DNA of 44,029 bases from [Eubacterium] saphenum (GTDB lineage: Bacteria; Bacillota; Clostridia; Oscillospirales; Ruminococcaceae), in NCBI GenBank assembly GCA_004554555.1, contig SFLN01000002.1:1-44029 (forward strand), in the 5' to 3' direction. Within the stretch, counting starts at the first letter, position 1. Each line of letters opens with the position of its first letter. Positions 7,458 to 16,887 of this stretch are shown here, piece after piece. The translations under genes and the position numbers were made by a program. A model generated the notes under the pieces. The model made no database searches and had not been told where the DNA came from. It saw nothing but the letters and a program-made list of their open reading frames with translations.

Positions 7458-9308
7458 TTATTTCTCGGTAAATTCAACGTCAACCGCACCGTCGTCGTTG
7501 TTGCCGCCGTTGTTGTCGGAAGCCGCTCCCGCAGCGCCCGAAACGTCAGCTCCCGCAGCCGCCGCAGCAGCGTTCGGGTCAGCCTGATAAACCTTCTGTG
7601 CAACCTCGTAGAACGCGGTCTGAAGCTCTTCCTTAGCCTTCTTGACAGCCTCGATATCGGTTCCCTTGAGCGCTTCCTCAAGAGCGGTAATCTTCGGCTC
7701 AACCTTTGCCTTATCGTCAGCGGAAACCTTGTCGCCGAACTCGGTCATCGACTTCTTAATCTGATAAACCATCGAGTCTGCCTCGTTTCTCGCGTCAACG
7801 TCCTCCTTGCGCTTCTTGTCCTCGGCAGCGTAAGCCTCAGCCTCACGAACAGCCTTGTCGATATCTTCCTTGGACATATTTGTGGAGGCAGTGATGGAGA
7901 TGTGCTGCTCCTTGCCGGTGCCCTTGTCCTTTGCGGTTACGTTTACGATACCGTTTGCGTCGATATCAAAGGTAACCTCAATCTGCGGGATTCCGCGAGG
8001 AGCGGGAGCGATGCCGTCAAGACGGAAGTTGCCGATGGACTTGTTGTCGCGTGCGAACTCACGCTCGCCCTGGAGTACGTTTATATCAACAGACGGCTGG
8101 TTGTCTGCGTAGGTTGTGAACACCTTGGTTTCCTTGGTAGGAATGGTGGTGTTGCGCTCAATCATTCTCGTGCAGATGCCGCCTGCGGTTTCGATACCGA
8201 GCGACAGCGGCGCAACATCGAGCAGTACGATGCCCTGAACTTCCTTGTTCAAAACGCCGCCCTGAATAGACGCGCCGATTGCAACGCACTCATCGGGGTT
8301 GATGCCCTTGAACGGGTCTTTGCCGAGGAAGTTCTTAACAGCGTCCTGTACAGCGGGAATTCTCGTAGAACCGCCGACAAGCAAAATCTTGTGGATATCC
8401 TTCTTGTCAAGACCGCTGTCCGAAATTGCCTGCTTCAGCGGGCCCATTGTCATTTCAACAAGGTCGGAGGTGAGGTCGTTGAACTTAGCTCTCGAAAGGG
8501 TTACATTCAAGTGCTTAGGACCGGTTGCGTCTGCGGTGATATAAGGAATGGAGATGTTGACGGTGGTGGAGTTGGAGAGGGCAATCTTCGCCTTTTCAGC
8601 CTCGTCCTTCAATCTCTGCATAGCGAACTTATCGTTCGACAAATCAATTCCGTCGGACTTCTTGAACTCCTCTTTCAGCCAGTCAATAATTCTCTGGTCG
8701 AAGTCATCGCCGCCGAGGTGGTTGTTGCCGGCGGTTGCGAGAACCTCCTGAACGCCGTCGCCGATGTTGATTACGGATACATCGAACGTACCGCCGCCGA
8801 GGTCGTAAACCACGATGTTCTGGTCCTCTTCCTTATCGATACCGTAAGCAAGCGCTGCGGCAGTCGGCTCGTTGATGATACGCTGAACGTTGAGTCCGGC
8901 AATCTGACCTGCGTCCTTGGTTGCCTGACGCTGAGAGTCGGTAAAGTAAGCGGGAACCGTGATAACCGCGTCGGTTACCTTCTCGCCGAGATAAGCCTCC
9001 GCGTCACCCTTCAGCTTCTGCAAAATCATCGCGGAAATTTCCTGCGGGGTGTACTTCTTGCCGTCGATATCAACCTTGTAATCGCTGCCCATATGGCGCT
9101 TGATTGAAATAACGGTCTTTTCGGGGTTCTGAACCGCCTGGTTCTTTGCGAGCTGACCTACAAGACGCTCTCCGTCCTTAGTAAATGCGACAACGGAAGG
9201 AGTTGTTCTCGAACCCTCCGAGTTCGTGATAACAACAGGCTCGCCGCCCTCGATAACAGCTACGCAGCTATTTGTAGTACCTAAGTCAATACCAATAATC
9301 TTGCTCAT
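7458..9308 (-). CDS. dnaK: Chaperone protein DnaK (Hsp70)
   Basis: ATP-driven chaperone, partner of DnaJ and GrpE. 616 residues. Hsp70 signatures are all present: IIGIDLGTTNSCVAV at the N-terminus, VYDLGGGTFDVSV near 180, and ILLVGGSTRIPAVQ near 310. The substrate-binding domain begins about residue 370 (DVAPLSLGIETAGG), and the lid ends in an Ala/Gly/Asn-rich tail finishing DVEFTEK. The start has AAGGAGATAAT upstream. Third gene of the CIRCE-controlled operon. Confidence 0.98.
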   Translation of the reverse strand: MSKIIGIDLGTTNSCVAVIEGGEPVVITNSEGSRTTPSVVAFTKDGERLVGQLAKNQAVQNPEKTVISIKRHMGSDYKVDIDGKKYTPQEISAMILQKLKGDAEAYLGEKVTDAVITVPAYFTDSQRQATKDAGQIAGLNVQRIINEPTAAALAYGIDKEEDQNIVVYDLGGGTFDVSVINIGDGVQEVLATAGNNHLGGDDFDQRIIDWLKEEFKKSDGIDLSNDKFAMQRLKDEAEKAKIALSNSTTVNISIPYITADATGPKHLNVTLSRAKFNDLTSDLVEMTMGPLKQAISDSGLDKKDIHKILLVGGSTRIPAVQDAVKNFLGKDPFKGINPDECVAIGASIQGGVLNKEVQGIVLLDVAPLSLGIETAGGICTRMIERNTTIPTKETKVFTTYADNQPSVDINVLQGEREFARDNKSIGNFRLDGIAPAPRGIPQIEVTFDIDANGIVNVTAKDKGTGKEQHISITASTNMSKEDIDKAVREAEAYAAEDKKRKEDVDARNEADSMVYQIKKSMTEFGDKVSADDKAKVEPKITALEEALKGTDIEAVKKAKEELQTAFYEVAQKVYQADPNAAAAAAGADVSGAAGAASDNNGGNNDDGAVDVEFTEK

Positions 9309-9380
9309 AATATTATCTCCTTTTCAATAAATCGGACTTAACCGATATTCATTTGTGTTTGATTTTGCCTTGATTTATCG

Positions 9381-9932
9381 CTATTCGGCAACAGCGACTA
9401 CCGCAAATCTGATAACCTTGTCGCCGATTTTGTAGCCCTTTGCAAATGTTTGAGCAACCTTTCCGCTTTCAACGGTTTCCGACTGGATTTTCTGCACCGC
9501 CTGGTGAAGATTCGGGGAGAAATCCGCGCCGTCGCTTTCGATTTCCTCAACGCCGAGATTTTTGAGAGTTTCCATAAAGCTGTCGTAAATCATCTTCACG
9601 CCGCTTTTGTAATTCTCATCGGTACAGTCCGCGCTGAGCGCTCTTTCGAGATTGTCCATAACGGGTAAAAACTTTGAGGTAACGTTCACGATGATGTCCG
9701 TTCTGAGCGCATCCTTTTCTCTCTGGGAACGCTTGCGGAAGTTGTCGTATTCCGCCATTGTCCGAACGAGCTGCTCCTTGACTGCGGAAAGCTCCTCGGC
9801 AACCTTGTCGGCTTCGTTTGCCTCGGTTTCCTCGGGCTGTTCGGGCTGAGCTTCCTGTTCAGCTTGTTCAGCCTGCTCCTCGGGAATATCCTCGGTCTTT
9901 TCTATTTCTTCTTCATTTGTCATTGTCGTCAT
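9381..9932 (-). CDS. grpE: Nucleotide exchange factor GrpE
   Basis: Exchanges ADP for ATP on DnaK. About 183 residues: an acidic, Glu/Gln-rich N-terminus (about 1-45), a coiled-coil region (EELSAVKEQLVRTMAEYDNFRKRSQREKD in part), and the C-terminal beta domain with GVEEIE, FSPNLHQAVQKI and GYKIGDKVIRFAVVAV. The start is uncertain: ATG codons at 9932 and 9923 and a GTG at 9941 all follow GTGAGGA; 9932 is chosen. It overlaps the end of hrcA, indicating translational coupling. Confidence 0.92.
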   Translation of the reverse strand: MTTMTNEEEIEKTEDIPEEQAEQAEQEAQPEQPEETEANEADKVAEELSAVKEQLVRTMAEYDNFRKRSQREKDALRTDIIVNVTSKFLPVMDNLERALSADCTDENYKSGVKMIYDSFMETLKNLGVEEIESDGADFSPNLHQAVQKIQSETVESGKVAQTFAKGYKIGDKVIRFAVVAVAE

Positions 9933-10962
9933 TATCCTCACTTTCTATCTGCAAATGCTCGCTTTCGGAAAGCAATCGCGTTACTTTTTTGCTCAAATAT
10001 TCGATATACGGGATAACCTTTCGGTAATCGAGCCGCATCGGACCGATAACTCCGAGAGTTCCCGCGGGCTTGCCGTCTTTGTAGTAGTTTGCGCTTACAA
10101 CCGCACCGTTGGATATCGCAAACGTTCCGTCCTCCTCGCCGAACTTTATGTTAATTCCCGAAAGCGCTCCGTCAAGCATCTCGGGGAACAGGCTTTTCTG
10201 TTCGAGGAATTTCATAACGTCCTGCGTTGGGATTTCGCTGCACGCGAGAAGATTTGCCTCGCCTTTAACGGCAACGCTGTCGCGCATCATTTCCTCGGAC
10301 AGCTCGTAAACCGCGTGAAGGAGCGGCGAGAGCGAGAGCATATAGCTGCTCATCGCGGAAACCAGTTTCTCGACATATTCCTCGGACATATTTTCGAGGT
10401 TCACGCCGCGCAGGTGGTCGTTCAGAAAATCCGTGAAGCCGCGCATCTGCTCATCGGTGAGGTCAAATTCCATTCGGCAGACCTTGTTTTTAATCGCACC
10501 GTTCGAGGTTATCAGCAGCAGAACGTACATTCGCCGACCTGTCGGGATAACGTCAACCTTTGATATCACCGAAAATTTTGACGCGTGATTTGTGGAAATC
10601 GCGGCGCATTTCGTGATTTCGGCAAGCGCAGTCGAAGCGCTTTCGATAATCGCGTCATCGGTGAGGCTGCTTTCGTCGAAGAACTCGTCGATTTTCGAGA
10701 TATTTTCCGCAGCGACAGGCTCGGGGTTCATCAGGTTGTCGATGTAGTACCGAAAACCCTTGAACGTAGGCACGCGCCCTGCGGAGGTGTGCGGGTGGTC
10801 GAGATAACCCTCCTGCTCAAGAGCCGCCATTGTGTTGCGGATTGTCGCGGAGGACACCTTGAGGTCGTGCGTTTCGGCAAGAGCTTTTGAACCGACAGGC
10901 TCGCCCGTTCTGATATACTCGTCGATAATCGCCGTCAGAATTTTCATTCCACGCGTATCCAC
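9913..10962 (-). CDS. hrcA: Heat-inducible transcription repressor HrcA
   Basis: Repressor of class I heat-shock genes; binds CIRCE and is kept active by GroEL in known species. About 349 residues. The N-terminal winged helix-turn-helix is clear: MKILTAIIDEYIRTGEPVGS, SSATIRNTMAALEQEGYLDHPHTSAGRVPT. The GAF-like middle and the C-terminal EDGTFAISNGAVVSANYYKDGK...GVIGPMRLDYRKVIPYI are typical. The GTG at 10962 is chosen because GGTGGGAG sits 5 nt upstream; a GTG at 10974 would add four residues. First gene of the operon, so it is autoregulated through CIRCE at 11005-11031. Confidence 0.95.
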   Translation of the reverse strand: MDTRGMKILTAIIDEYIRTGEPVGSKALAETHDLKVSSATIRNTMAALEQEGYLDHPHTSAGRVPTFKGFRYYIDNLMNPEPVAAENISKIDEFFDESSLTDDAIIESASTALAEITKCAAISTNHASKFSVISKVDVIPTGRRMYVLLLITSNGAIKNKVCRMEFDLTDEQMRGFTDFLNDHLRGVNLENMSEEYVEKLVSAMSSYMLSLSPLLHAVYELSEEMMRDSVAVKGEANLLACSEIPTQDVMKFLEQKSLFPEMLDGALSGINIKFGEEDGTFAISNGAVVSANYYKDGKPAGTLGVIGPMRLDYRKVIPYIEYLSKKVTRLLSESEHLQIESEDNDDNDK

Positions 10963-11004
10963 CGAAACTCCCACCTTTCTTTTTATTCGCCCTTGACCTT
11001 TTGT

Positions 11005-11031
11005 TTAGCACTCACTCTCTCCGAGTGCTAA
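11005..11031 (-). promoter_or_regulatory. CIRCE operator
   Basis: Perfect TTAGCACTC - 9 bp - GAGTGCTAA inverted repeat, the known HrcA binding site, just downstream of the hrcA promoter. Confidence 0.98.
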
Positions 11032-11064
11032 TTATAATTTATCACATTTAACTCATTTTGTCAA
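11031..11064 (-). promoter_or_regulatory. hrcA operon promoter
   Basis: Minus strand TTGACA (11059-11064). At 17 bp the -10 would be TAAATT (11036-11041); a better TATAAT (11031-11036) is spaced 22 bp and touches the CIRCE edge. Confidence 0.7.
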
Positions 11065-11179
11065 GGGTTTTTGCAAAAAAAGATTACAAACTCGCGCTAT
11101 TTTTTTAATAATAAATTGTGCAATATTACTATATTCTGTATTTTCCCGCGATTTTATACTATATTTATAAGAGCAAGTC

Positions 11180-11208
11180 TTGACAAACGCGGTAAAATGC
11201 AGTATAAT
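11180..11208 (+). promoter_or_regulatory. Promoter of the radical SAM gene
   Basis: TTGACA (11180-11185), 17-bp spacer, TATAAT (11203-11208). Confidence 0.9.
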
Positions 11209-11244
11209 ATTCATAGATAATTTTGCAATGAACAAGGTGAAATT

Positions 11245-12105
11245 ATGCATTTTGTACAAGCGAAAGGAATTTTGAGCGCGAAAAACGGTATGAACGTGTA
11301 CCGTGGCTGTTTGCACGGGTGCATTTACTGCGACGCGCGCAGCGACTGCTACAATATGCCGCACGATTTCGAGGATATCGAGGTTAAACAAAACGCGCCC
11401 GAGCTGCTTGAAACGGCTCTGCGGGCGAAACGGCGGCGCTGTATGATAGGCACGGGCGCGATGTGCGACCCGTATATCCCGATTGAGAAGGATTTGCGAA
11501 TAACGCGGCGGTGTCTGGAAATTATTGACAAATACAATTTTGGCGCAGCTGTGCTCACGAAATCGGACTTGGTTATGCGCGACATTGACCTGCTGGAAGA
11601 AATTAACAGCAAAACAAAAGCCGTGGTGCAGATGACGCTCACAACCGCCGACGACGCGCTTTGCCGCATTGTTGAGCCAAATGTGTGCGTGACGTCAAGG
11701 CGGCTCGAGGTTCTCCAAGAGATGAAAAAGCGCGGGATACCGACCGTTGTGTGGCTCACACCGCTGCTGCCGTTCATCAACGATACCGTGGAAAATCTCG
11801 CCGCGCTGCTCGAAAAAATCGCAGAAGCCGGTGTTTACGGGATAATTTCGTTCGGTATGGGACTGACGCTGCGAAGCGGTGACCGAGAGTATTTTTACGC
11901 CGCGCTCGACAAGCATTTCCCCGGGCTTCGCCAAAAATACGAGCGTTACTATGGCAACAACTACGAGCTGCCCTCGCCAAATCACGAGAAGCTTTGGCGA
12001 TATTTCACGGATTTTTGCGATAAACACGGCATTGTCCGCAATCAGAACGAGGTTTTTTCGTTCCTCAACACGCTCGACGAGCCGGAGCAGCTTACATTAT
12101 TATAA
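11245..12105 (+). CDS. SPL-family radical SAM protein
   Basis: 286 residues, soluble. The segment RGCLHGCIYCDAR gives the CxxxCxxC cluster motif for a 4Fe-4S cluster and S-adenosylmethionine, placed near residue 21 as in the spore-photoproduct-lyase-like (COG1533) family. Further family-like parts are IGTGAMCDPYIPIE, AVLTKSDLVMRDIDLL and PTVVWLTPLLPFINDT. True spore photoproduct lyases are longer, so this is a relative of unproven substrate, often annotated as a DNA repair photolyase. AAGGTG precedes the ATG. It is monocistronic: own promoter and terminator, divergent from hrcA. Confidence 0.85.
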   Translation: MHFVQAKGILSAKNGMNVYRGCLHGCIYCDARSDCYNMPHDFEDIEVKQNAPELLETALRAKRRRCMIGTGAMCDPYIPIEKDLRITRRCLEIIDKYNFGAAVLTKSDLVMRDIDLLEEINSKTKAVVQMTLTTADDALCRIVEPNVCVTSRRLEVLQEMKKRGIPTVVWLTPLLPFINDTVENLAALLEKIAEAGVYGIISFGMGLTLRSGDREYFYAALDKHFPGLRQKYERYYGNNYELPSPNHEKLWRYFTDFCDKHGIVRNQNEVFSFLNTLDEPEQLTLL

Positions 12106-12110
12106 AAGAA

Positions 12111-12143
12111 AACGCTCCCGAGCAATTTCGGGAGCGCTTTTTT
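12111..12143. terminator. Bidirectional terminator, radical SAM gene / gpmI
   Basis: CGCTCCCG (12113-12120), 8-nt loop, CGGGAGCG (12129-12136) with a T tract on the plus strand and a TTTTCTTTT tract on the minus strand; it separates two convergent genes. Confidence 0.9.
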
Positions 12144-12157
12144 ATGCGAAACTAAAG

Positions 12158-13726
12158 TTAAATCATACTCTCCTGCCAGCAAGCGGGCGCTTTCAGACCG
12201 AACATCTTGACAACGGTCGGAGCAACGTTTGAAAGACCGTACTCGCCGTCCTTGATGGTGTACTTGACGTCCTTGTCGTAGATGATGAACGGAACGGGGT
12301 TGAGCGAGTGCGCCGTGCGAACCTGAATTTCGCCCTTCTTGTTCTTTTCGAGCATCTCGTCAGCGTTGCCGTGGTCGGCGGTGATAAGCATCGTCACGCC
12401 GTACTCGTCGCAGACCTTCATCAGTCTTGCAAGACCGATATCAACCGCTTCAACACCGATAATCGTTGCCTGGAGCGAGCCGGTGTGGCCAACCATATCG
12501 CCGTTCGGGAAGTTGCAGCGCAGGAAATCGTACTTTTTGGACTTGATTGCCTCAATCAAATCATCGACAATATCCGCGCTCTTCATCCACGGGCGCTGGT
12601 CGAAGCTGACGTTATCGGAGGGGATTTCCTTGAACGTTTCAAGCTCCTCGGAGAACTTGCCGCTGCGGTTGCCGTTCCAGAAATAGGTGACGTGACCGTA
12701 CTTCTGAGTTTCGGAAACTGCGTACTGGTTGAGCTTTGCCGCAACAAGAACCTCGGAAAGCGTGTCGTGAATTTCGGGCGGGTTTACGAGGAAGCGCTTG
12801 GGGAGCTTCATATCGCCGTCATATTCGAGCATACCCGCGTAGCAAACGTTGGGCTTGCCGCCGCGCTCAAAGTGGGTGAACTCGTCGTTGTCGAACGCCA
12901 TCGAAAGCTCGATTGCACGGTCGCCGCGGAAGTTGAACAGGATAACGCTGTCACCGTCAACGATTTTTCCGACAGGCTCGCCGTTTTCCGCGATAACGAA
13001 CGCGGGCAAATCCTGGTCGATTGCACCGGTTTCGTTTCTGAGCGTTTCAACAGCCTCGGCAGCCGATGCGAACTGTCTGCCCTCGCCCTTAACGTGGGTG
13101 TTCCAGCCGCGCTCTACCATCGCCCAGTCAGCCTGATAACGGTCCATCGTAATCTTCATACGTCCGCCGCCGGAAGCGATTTTGCCGTTGAAATTGTCGT
13201 CATTCAGCTCCGCGAGAACCTTTTCAAGCTGCTCGATATAAATGGGAGCAGAAGTCGCGGGAACGTCACGTCCGTCCAGCAGGCAGTGAACGCGCGCTTT
13301 CTTCACGCCGTCAGCCTTTGCCTTTTTCAGCATATTGAACAGGTGCGAGATGTTCGAGTGAACGTTACCATCGGACAAAAGACCGATGAAGTGCATCGTG
13401 GAGTTCTTGGAAACGCAGTTTGCGACAAGCTCCTTCCAAGCCGCAGAGTCGTACATTTTGCCGCTCTCGATGCTCTCGTTCACGAGCTTTGCGCCCTGCG
13501 AGTAAATCTGTCCGCAGCCGAGCGCGTTGTGTCCAACCTCGGAGTTGCCCATATCGTCATCGGAGGGCAGTCCGACAGCACCGCCGTGCGCTTTAAGGCG
13601 CGTGTTCGGGCAGTTTGCGAGAAGCCAGTCCAAAGTGGGCGTATTCGCCTCAGTTACAGCGTCGCCGAGTCCCGTTTTCGAGAAGCCAACGCCATCCATT
13701 ACTACCAATAATACAGGTTTTGCCAT
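12158..13726 (-). CDS. gpmI: 2,3-bisphosphoglycerate-independent phosphoglycerate mutase
   Basis: Interconverts 3- and 2-phosphoglycerate; a metal-dependent enzyme of the alkaline phosphatase superfamily. 522 residues. PVLLVVMDGVGFS and DDDMGNSEVGHNALG (nucleophile Ser) lie at the N-terminus; LLDGRDVPATSAPIYIEQLE, GGRMKITMDRYQADW and the C-terminal metal ligands in ITADHGNADEM follow. The start at 13726 has AAAGGA upstream; the longer frame begins at a TTG. Last gene of the pgk-lipoprotein-tpiA-gpmI cluster, 34 bp after tpiA. Confidence 0.97.
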   Translation of the reverse strand: MAKPVLLVVMDGVGFSKTGLGDAVTEANTPTLDWLLANCPNTRLKAHGGAVGLPSDDDMGNSEVGHNALGCGQIYSQGAKLVNESIESGKMYDSAAWKELVANCVSKNSTMHFIGLLSDGNVHSNISHLFNMLKKAKADGVKKARVHCLLDGRDVPATSAPIYIEQLEKVLAELNDDNFNGKIASGGGRMKITMDRYQADWAMVERGWNTHVKGEGRQFASAAEAVETLRNETGAIDQDLPAFVIAENGEPVGKIVDGDSVILFNFRGDRAIELSMAFDNDEFTHFERGGKPNVCYAGMLEYDGDMKLPKRFLVNPPEIHDTLSEVLVAAKLNQYAVSETQKYGHVTYFWNGNRSGKFSEELETFKEIPSDNVSFDQRPWMKSADIVDDLIEAIKSKKYDFLRCNFPNGDMVGHTGSLQATIIGVEAVDIGLARLMKVCDEYGVTMLITADHGNADEMLEKNKKGEIQVRTAHSLNPVPFIIYDKDVKYTIKDGEYGLSNVAPTVVKMFGLKAPACWQESMI

Positions 13727-13760
13727 TTTTCCAAATCCTTTCAATCAACTTTTTAGTAAA

Positions 13761-14534
13761 TCAGTTCGCCTCGGCAGCCTTGATAATCGCGGTGAAATCG
13801 GGAGCCTTGAGCGAAGCGCCGCCGATAAGTCCGCCGTCAACGTTGGGCTTCTTGACAAGCTCCTCGGCGTTCTTTGCGTTCATAGAGCCGCCGTACTGAA
13901 TGGTAACAGCCTGGGCGGTTGCCTTGTCATACTTCTTCTCGAGCTGCGCTCTGATAAACGCGCAAACCTCCTCAGCCTGCTCAGCGGTCGCGGTTTTGCC
14001 GGTACCGATTGCCCAAACGGGCTCGTAAGCGATGATGCACTTCTTCATATCCTCAGCGGAGATATCGTAGAAGTCCAGCTTAATTTGGCGCGCGATAACC
14101 TCCTCGGTGATGTTGCACTCGCGCTCCCAGAGCAGCTCGCCAACGCAAACGATGGGCTTCAAGCCTGCCGCCAAAGCAGCCTTTGTGCGCTTGTAAACGG
14201 TTTCATCGGTTTCGTTGAAGTACTGTCTGCGCTCGGAGTGACCGAGAACAACGTACTCCACACCCATTTCAGCCAGCATATCAGCAGAAATTTCACCGGT
14301 GAACGCGCCGCTCTTCTCGAAGTGGCAGTTCTCCGCGCCGATTTTGATGTTCGTGCCCTCGGTTGCGGCAAGAGCGGTTTCGAGGTTGGTAAACGGCACG
14401 CAAGCTACGATTTCCACGCCCTTTACGTCGGCAACCAGCGGCTTGAGTTCCTCAAGGAGCGCCTTTGCCTCGGGACGGGTTTTGTTCATCTTCCAGTTGC
14501 CCGCGATAACCGCTTTTCTTACAGATTTGTTCAT
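13761..14534 (-). CDS. tpiA: Triosephosphate isomerase
   Basis: Interconverts dihydroxyacetone phosphate and glyceraldehyde 3-phosphate. 257 residues. Catalytic features are visible: AGNWKMNK (Lys), VVLGHSERR (His), AYEPVWAIGTGKTA (Glu and the flexible loop), IQYGGSM and GLIGGASL phosphate-binding segments. The start at 14534 has AAGGAAGT upstream; seven extra residues in the longer frame look like leader sequence. It sits 38 bp after the DUF3089 gene. Confidence 0.97.
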   Translation of the reverse strand: MNKSVRKAVIAGNWKMNKTRPEAKALLEELKPLVADVKGVEIVACVPFTNLETALAATEGTNIKIGAENCHFEKSGAFTGEISADMLAEMGVEYVVLGHSERRQYFNETDETVYKRTKAALAAGLKPIVCVGELLWERECNITEEVIARQIKLDFYDISAEDMKKCIIAYEPVWAIGTGKTATAEQAEEVCAFIRAQLEKKYDKATAQAVTIQYGGSMNAKNAEELVKKPNVDGGLIGGASLKAPDFTAIIKAAEAN

Positions 14535-14572
14535 AGTATAAACTTCCTTTCTCACAGCGTTTTACGCCAAAA

Positions 14573-15547
14573 TTACTTGTTGAACGCGTCAATGCGCGTT
14601 TGTACATTCTTTTGCAGATTTCTGTAAAAGAATTGATAATCATACAAATGGTAAACCCCGTCCTCGAAGATGTCGAGAACTGCGGGATAATCCTCGGGGG
14701 TGACGTCCGTCACCTTGAGCGCGCCGCGTTTTTCATCGATATACGCACCCGTGAGCGCGGGGATTTCGCTCTTGATTTCACCGCTGTAATCCGTGAAACA
14801 AGCGCCCTCGTTAAGCGACTTGTCGGCGGGAGTGCCGTCGGTTTTCCAGTTGAGCGGGTTTATCGCAAGCGTCTTTGTGCCGCTCGGGATAAGCAGCGAC
14901 TCGTTCACGCTCTGAGCTTCGCTGTTGAACGCAACCACAACGCCCGTGTCGCTTTCACCCTCGGCAAATTTGAGCTGCGGACAAGATTTCACCTCGTCCT
15001 CGGTCACCCGCCAGCCTATCGCGTAGCATGCCACAAGCAGCTTCTGCCGCTTTTCATCACCGAAGCAGTCCTTGACAAGCCTAATGCACATATCCGCGCC
15101 CTGCGAAAATCCCGCCAGTACAATCGGTCTGCCGTTGTTGTATTTGTTCATATAATACTCAAATGCGGCTTTGACGTCCTTGTACGCGGCGCTGAGATAC
15201 TGCTCGCGCTCGTTTTCGGGCATTTTGTACACCGAAAGTCCTGCCTGACGGTAATACGGAGCAAAAAATCTCGCGTCACCGTCGTAGATTCCCTTCTCCA
15301 TATTCGTTGCCCCGAGGAAGCTTGCTTTTGTTTCCTCGTCATTGAGCGGCATATTTTGACTTTCACCGCCCGAATAAACCGTAGGACACACGAAGAACAC
15401 GTCCGCAGACTTGTTTTCGGGGGCGGTTTCGAGGTAAGCCCAGTTCTCCGAGAGCGAATAGTCAACCGATTTTTCCGCCGAGCAACCCGTGAAAAATACA
15501 CAAATGAGTATCAGCGGCGCGGTAATCAAAGAGATAATTCTTTTCAT
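14573..15547 (-). CDS. DUF3089-family lipoprotein, alpha/beta hydrolase-like
   Basis: 324 residues. The N-terminus is a lipoprotein signal: MKRI, a hydrophobic stretch and the lipobox F-T-G-C with Cys22, so the protein should be anchored outside the membrane. The body carries ADVFFVCPTVYSGG, RFFAPYYRQAG, DVKAAFEYYMNKYNNGRPIVLAGFSQGADM, where the Ser of GFSQG would be the hydrolase nucleophile, and CYAIGWRVTEDEV. This is the pattern I recall for DUF3089 esterase/lipase-like proteins; the substrate is unknown. It lies between pgk (55 bp upstream) and tpiA (38 bp downstream), an unusual position inside a glycolytic operon. Confidence 0.75.
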   Translation of the reverse strand: MKRIISLITAPLILICVFFTGCSAEKSVDYSLSENWAYLETAPENKSADVFFVCPTVYSGGESQNMPLNDEETKASFLGATNMEKGIYDGDARFFAPYYRQAGLSVYKMPENEREQYLSAAYKDVKAAFEYYMNKYNNGRPIVLAGFSQGADMCIRLVKDCFGDEKRQKLLVACYAIGWRVTEDEVKSCPQLKFAEGESDTGVVVAFNSEAQSVNESLLIPSGTKTLAINPLNWKTDGTPADKSLNEGACFTDYSGEIKSEIPALTGAYIDEKRGALKVTDVTPEDYPAVLDIFEDGVYHLYDYQFFYRNLQKNVQTRIDAFNK

Positions 15548-15560
15548 TTTTACCCGAAAC

Positions 15561-15595
15561 AGCTAAAGGGCGAACAAATCTGTCCGCCCATAGCT
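15561..15595 (-). other. Hairpin between pgk and the DUF3089 gene
   Basis: Arms AGCTA/TAGCT outside GGGCG/CGCCC, with no strong T tract after it. It could cut down read-through from pgk or protect the pgk mRNA end. Confidence 0.5.
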
Positions 15596-15602
15596 TCAGA
15601 AA

Positions 15603-16823
15603 TTACTTGTCCTGAATAGCGTCGATGCCGGGCAGGCCCTTGCCTTCGAGGTATTCGAGAGAAGCGCCGCCGCCGGTGGAGATGTGGCTCATCTTGTCAG
15701 CGAAGCCGAGCTGTACAACAGCCGCCGCAGAGTCGCCGCCGCCGATGATTGTGGTAGCGTTCGCCTCAGCCATTCCCTTAGCAACCGCGATTGTACCCTT
15801 TGCAAGAGTGGGGTTCTCGAAAACGCCCATTGGGCCGTTCCAAACAACAGTCTTTGCGGACTTAACCTCGTCTGCGAAGAGCTTCATTGTCTTGTCGCCG
15901 ATATCAAGTCCCATCATATCTGCGGGAATCTTGTCGGAGTCAACAACCTGTACCTCGATAGGAGCGTCAATCGGGTCAGGGAAAGCCTTTGCAACAGTGG
16001 TATCGATGGGGAGGAGGAGCTTCTTGCCGTTCTTTTCAGCCTTGGCAATCATTTCCTTGCAGTAATCAATCTTCTCATCGTCAACGAGCGAAGTACCAAC
16101 TTCCTTGCCCTGCGCCTTGAGGAAGGTGTAAGCCATACCGCCGCCGATAATCAGCGTGTCGCACTTTTCAAGCAGGTTGGAGATAACGTTGAGCTTGTCG
16201 GCAACCTTTGCACCGCCGAGAACTGCAACGAAAGGACGCTCGGGGTTCTCGACAGCGTTGCCGAGGAACTCGATTTCCTTGTTCATCAAGTAGCCGACAG
16301 CGGTTTCCTTAACGAACTTTGTTACGCCAACGGTAGAAGCGTGTGCTCTGTGGGAAGAGCCGAACGCGTCCATAACGAAAATCTCGTTGTTAACGAGGTC
16401 AGCAAGCTCCTTAGAGAAGCCCTCACCGTTCTTGGTTTCGTCAGCGCCGCGGAAGCGGGTGTTCTCGAGAACAACGATATCGCCGTCGTTCATCTCAGCA
16501 ACAGCCTTCTTTGCGTTCTCGCCGACAACGGTGTCATCGGGAGCGAAGGTAACCTTAGCCGAAACAAGCTCAGCGAGTCTGTCGGCTGCGGGCTTGAGGC
16601 TGAACTTAGCCTCGGGACCGTTCTTGGGCTTGCCGAGGTGCGAGCACAAAACAACCTTTGCGCCGTTTTCGGTCAGCTTATTGATAGTGGGAAGAGCCGC
16701 GGTGATACGGTTATCGTTGGTGATTTTGCCGTCCTTCAGCGGAACGTTGAAATCAACGCGTACCAGAACGTGCTTTCCCTTTACGTTCAAATCCTCTACA
16801 TTCTTCTTGTTGAGCTTGCTCAT
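15603..16823 (-). CDS. pgk: Phosphoglycerate kinase
   Basis: Transfers phosphate from 1,3-bisphosphoglycerate to ADP. 406 residues. Family motifs: HVLVRVDFNVPL near the N-terminus, LCSHLGKPK, ENTRF, GSSHRAHAS, VLGGAKVADKL, VVWNGPMGVFE, and IGGGDSAAAV at the nucleotide site. First gene of the glycolytic cluster, behind a promoter at 16888-16916; GAAAGGAAA precedes the ATG. Confidence 0.98.
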   Translation of the reverse strand: MSKLNKKNVEDLNVKGKHVLVRVDFNVPLKDGKITNDNRITAALPTINKLTENGAKVVLCSHLGKPKNGPEAKFSLKPAADRLAELVSAKVTFAPDDTVVGENAKKAVAEMNDGDIVVLENTRFRGADETKNGEGFSKELADLVNNEIFVMDAFGSSHRAHASTVGVTKFVKETAVGYLMNKEIEFLGNAVENPERPFVAVLGGAKVADKLNVISNLLEKCDTLIIGGGMAYTFLKAQGKEVGTSLVDDEKIDYCKEMIAKAEKNGKKLLLPIDTTVAKAFPDPIDAPIEVQVVDSDKIPADMMGLDIGDKTMKLFADEVKSAKTVVWNGPMGVFENPTLAKGTIAVAKGMAEANATTIIGGGDSAAAVVQLGFADKMSHISTGGGASLEYLEGKGLPGIDAIQDK

Positions 16824-16887
16824 AGTTCATTTTCCTTTCGTTTTATGAAATTTCTCTGCTGTAAACCAACAGAACATTACACTATAT

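Noticed and set aside
7902..9107. 401-codon frame opposite dnaK
   Set aside because: Shadow of a highly biased, strongly conserved gene; antisense open frames to dnaK are common and not translated as far as known.
12308..13711. 467-codon frame opposite gpmI, and a 419-codon frame opposite pgk (15684-16943)
   Set aside because: Both are antisense shadows of glycolytic genes without own signals.
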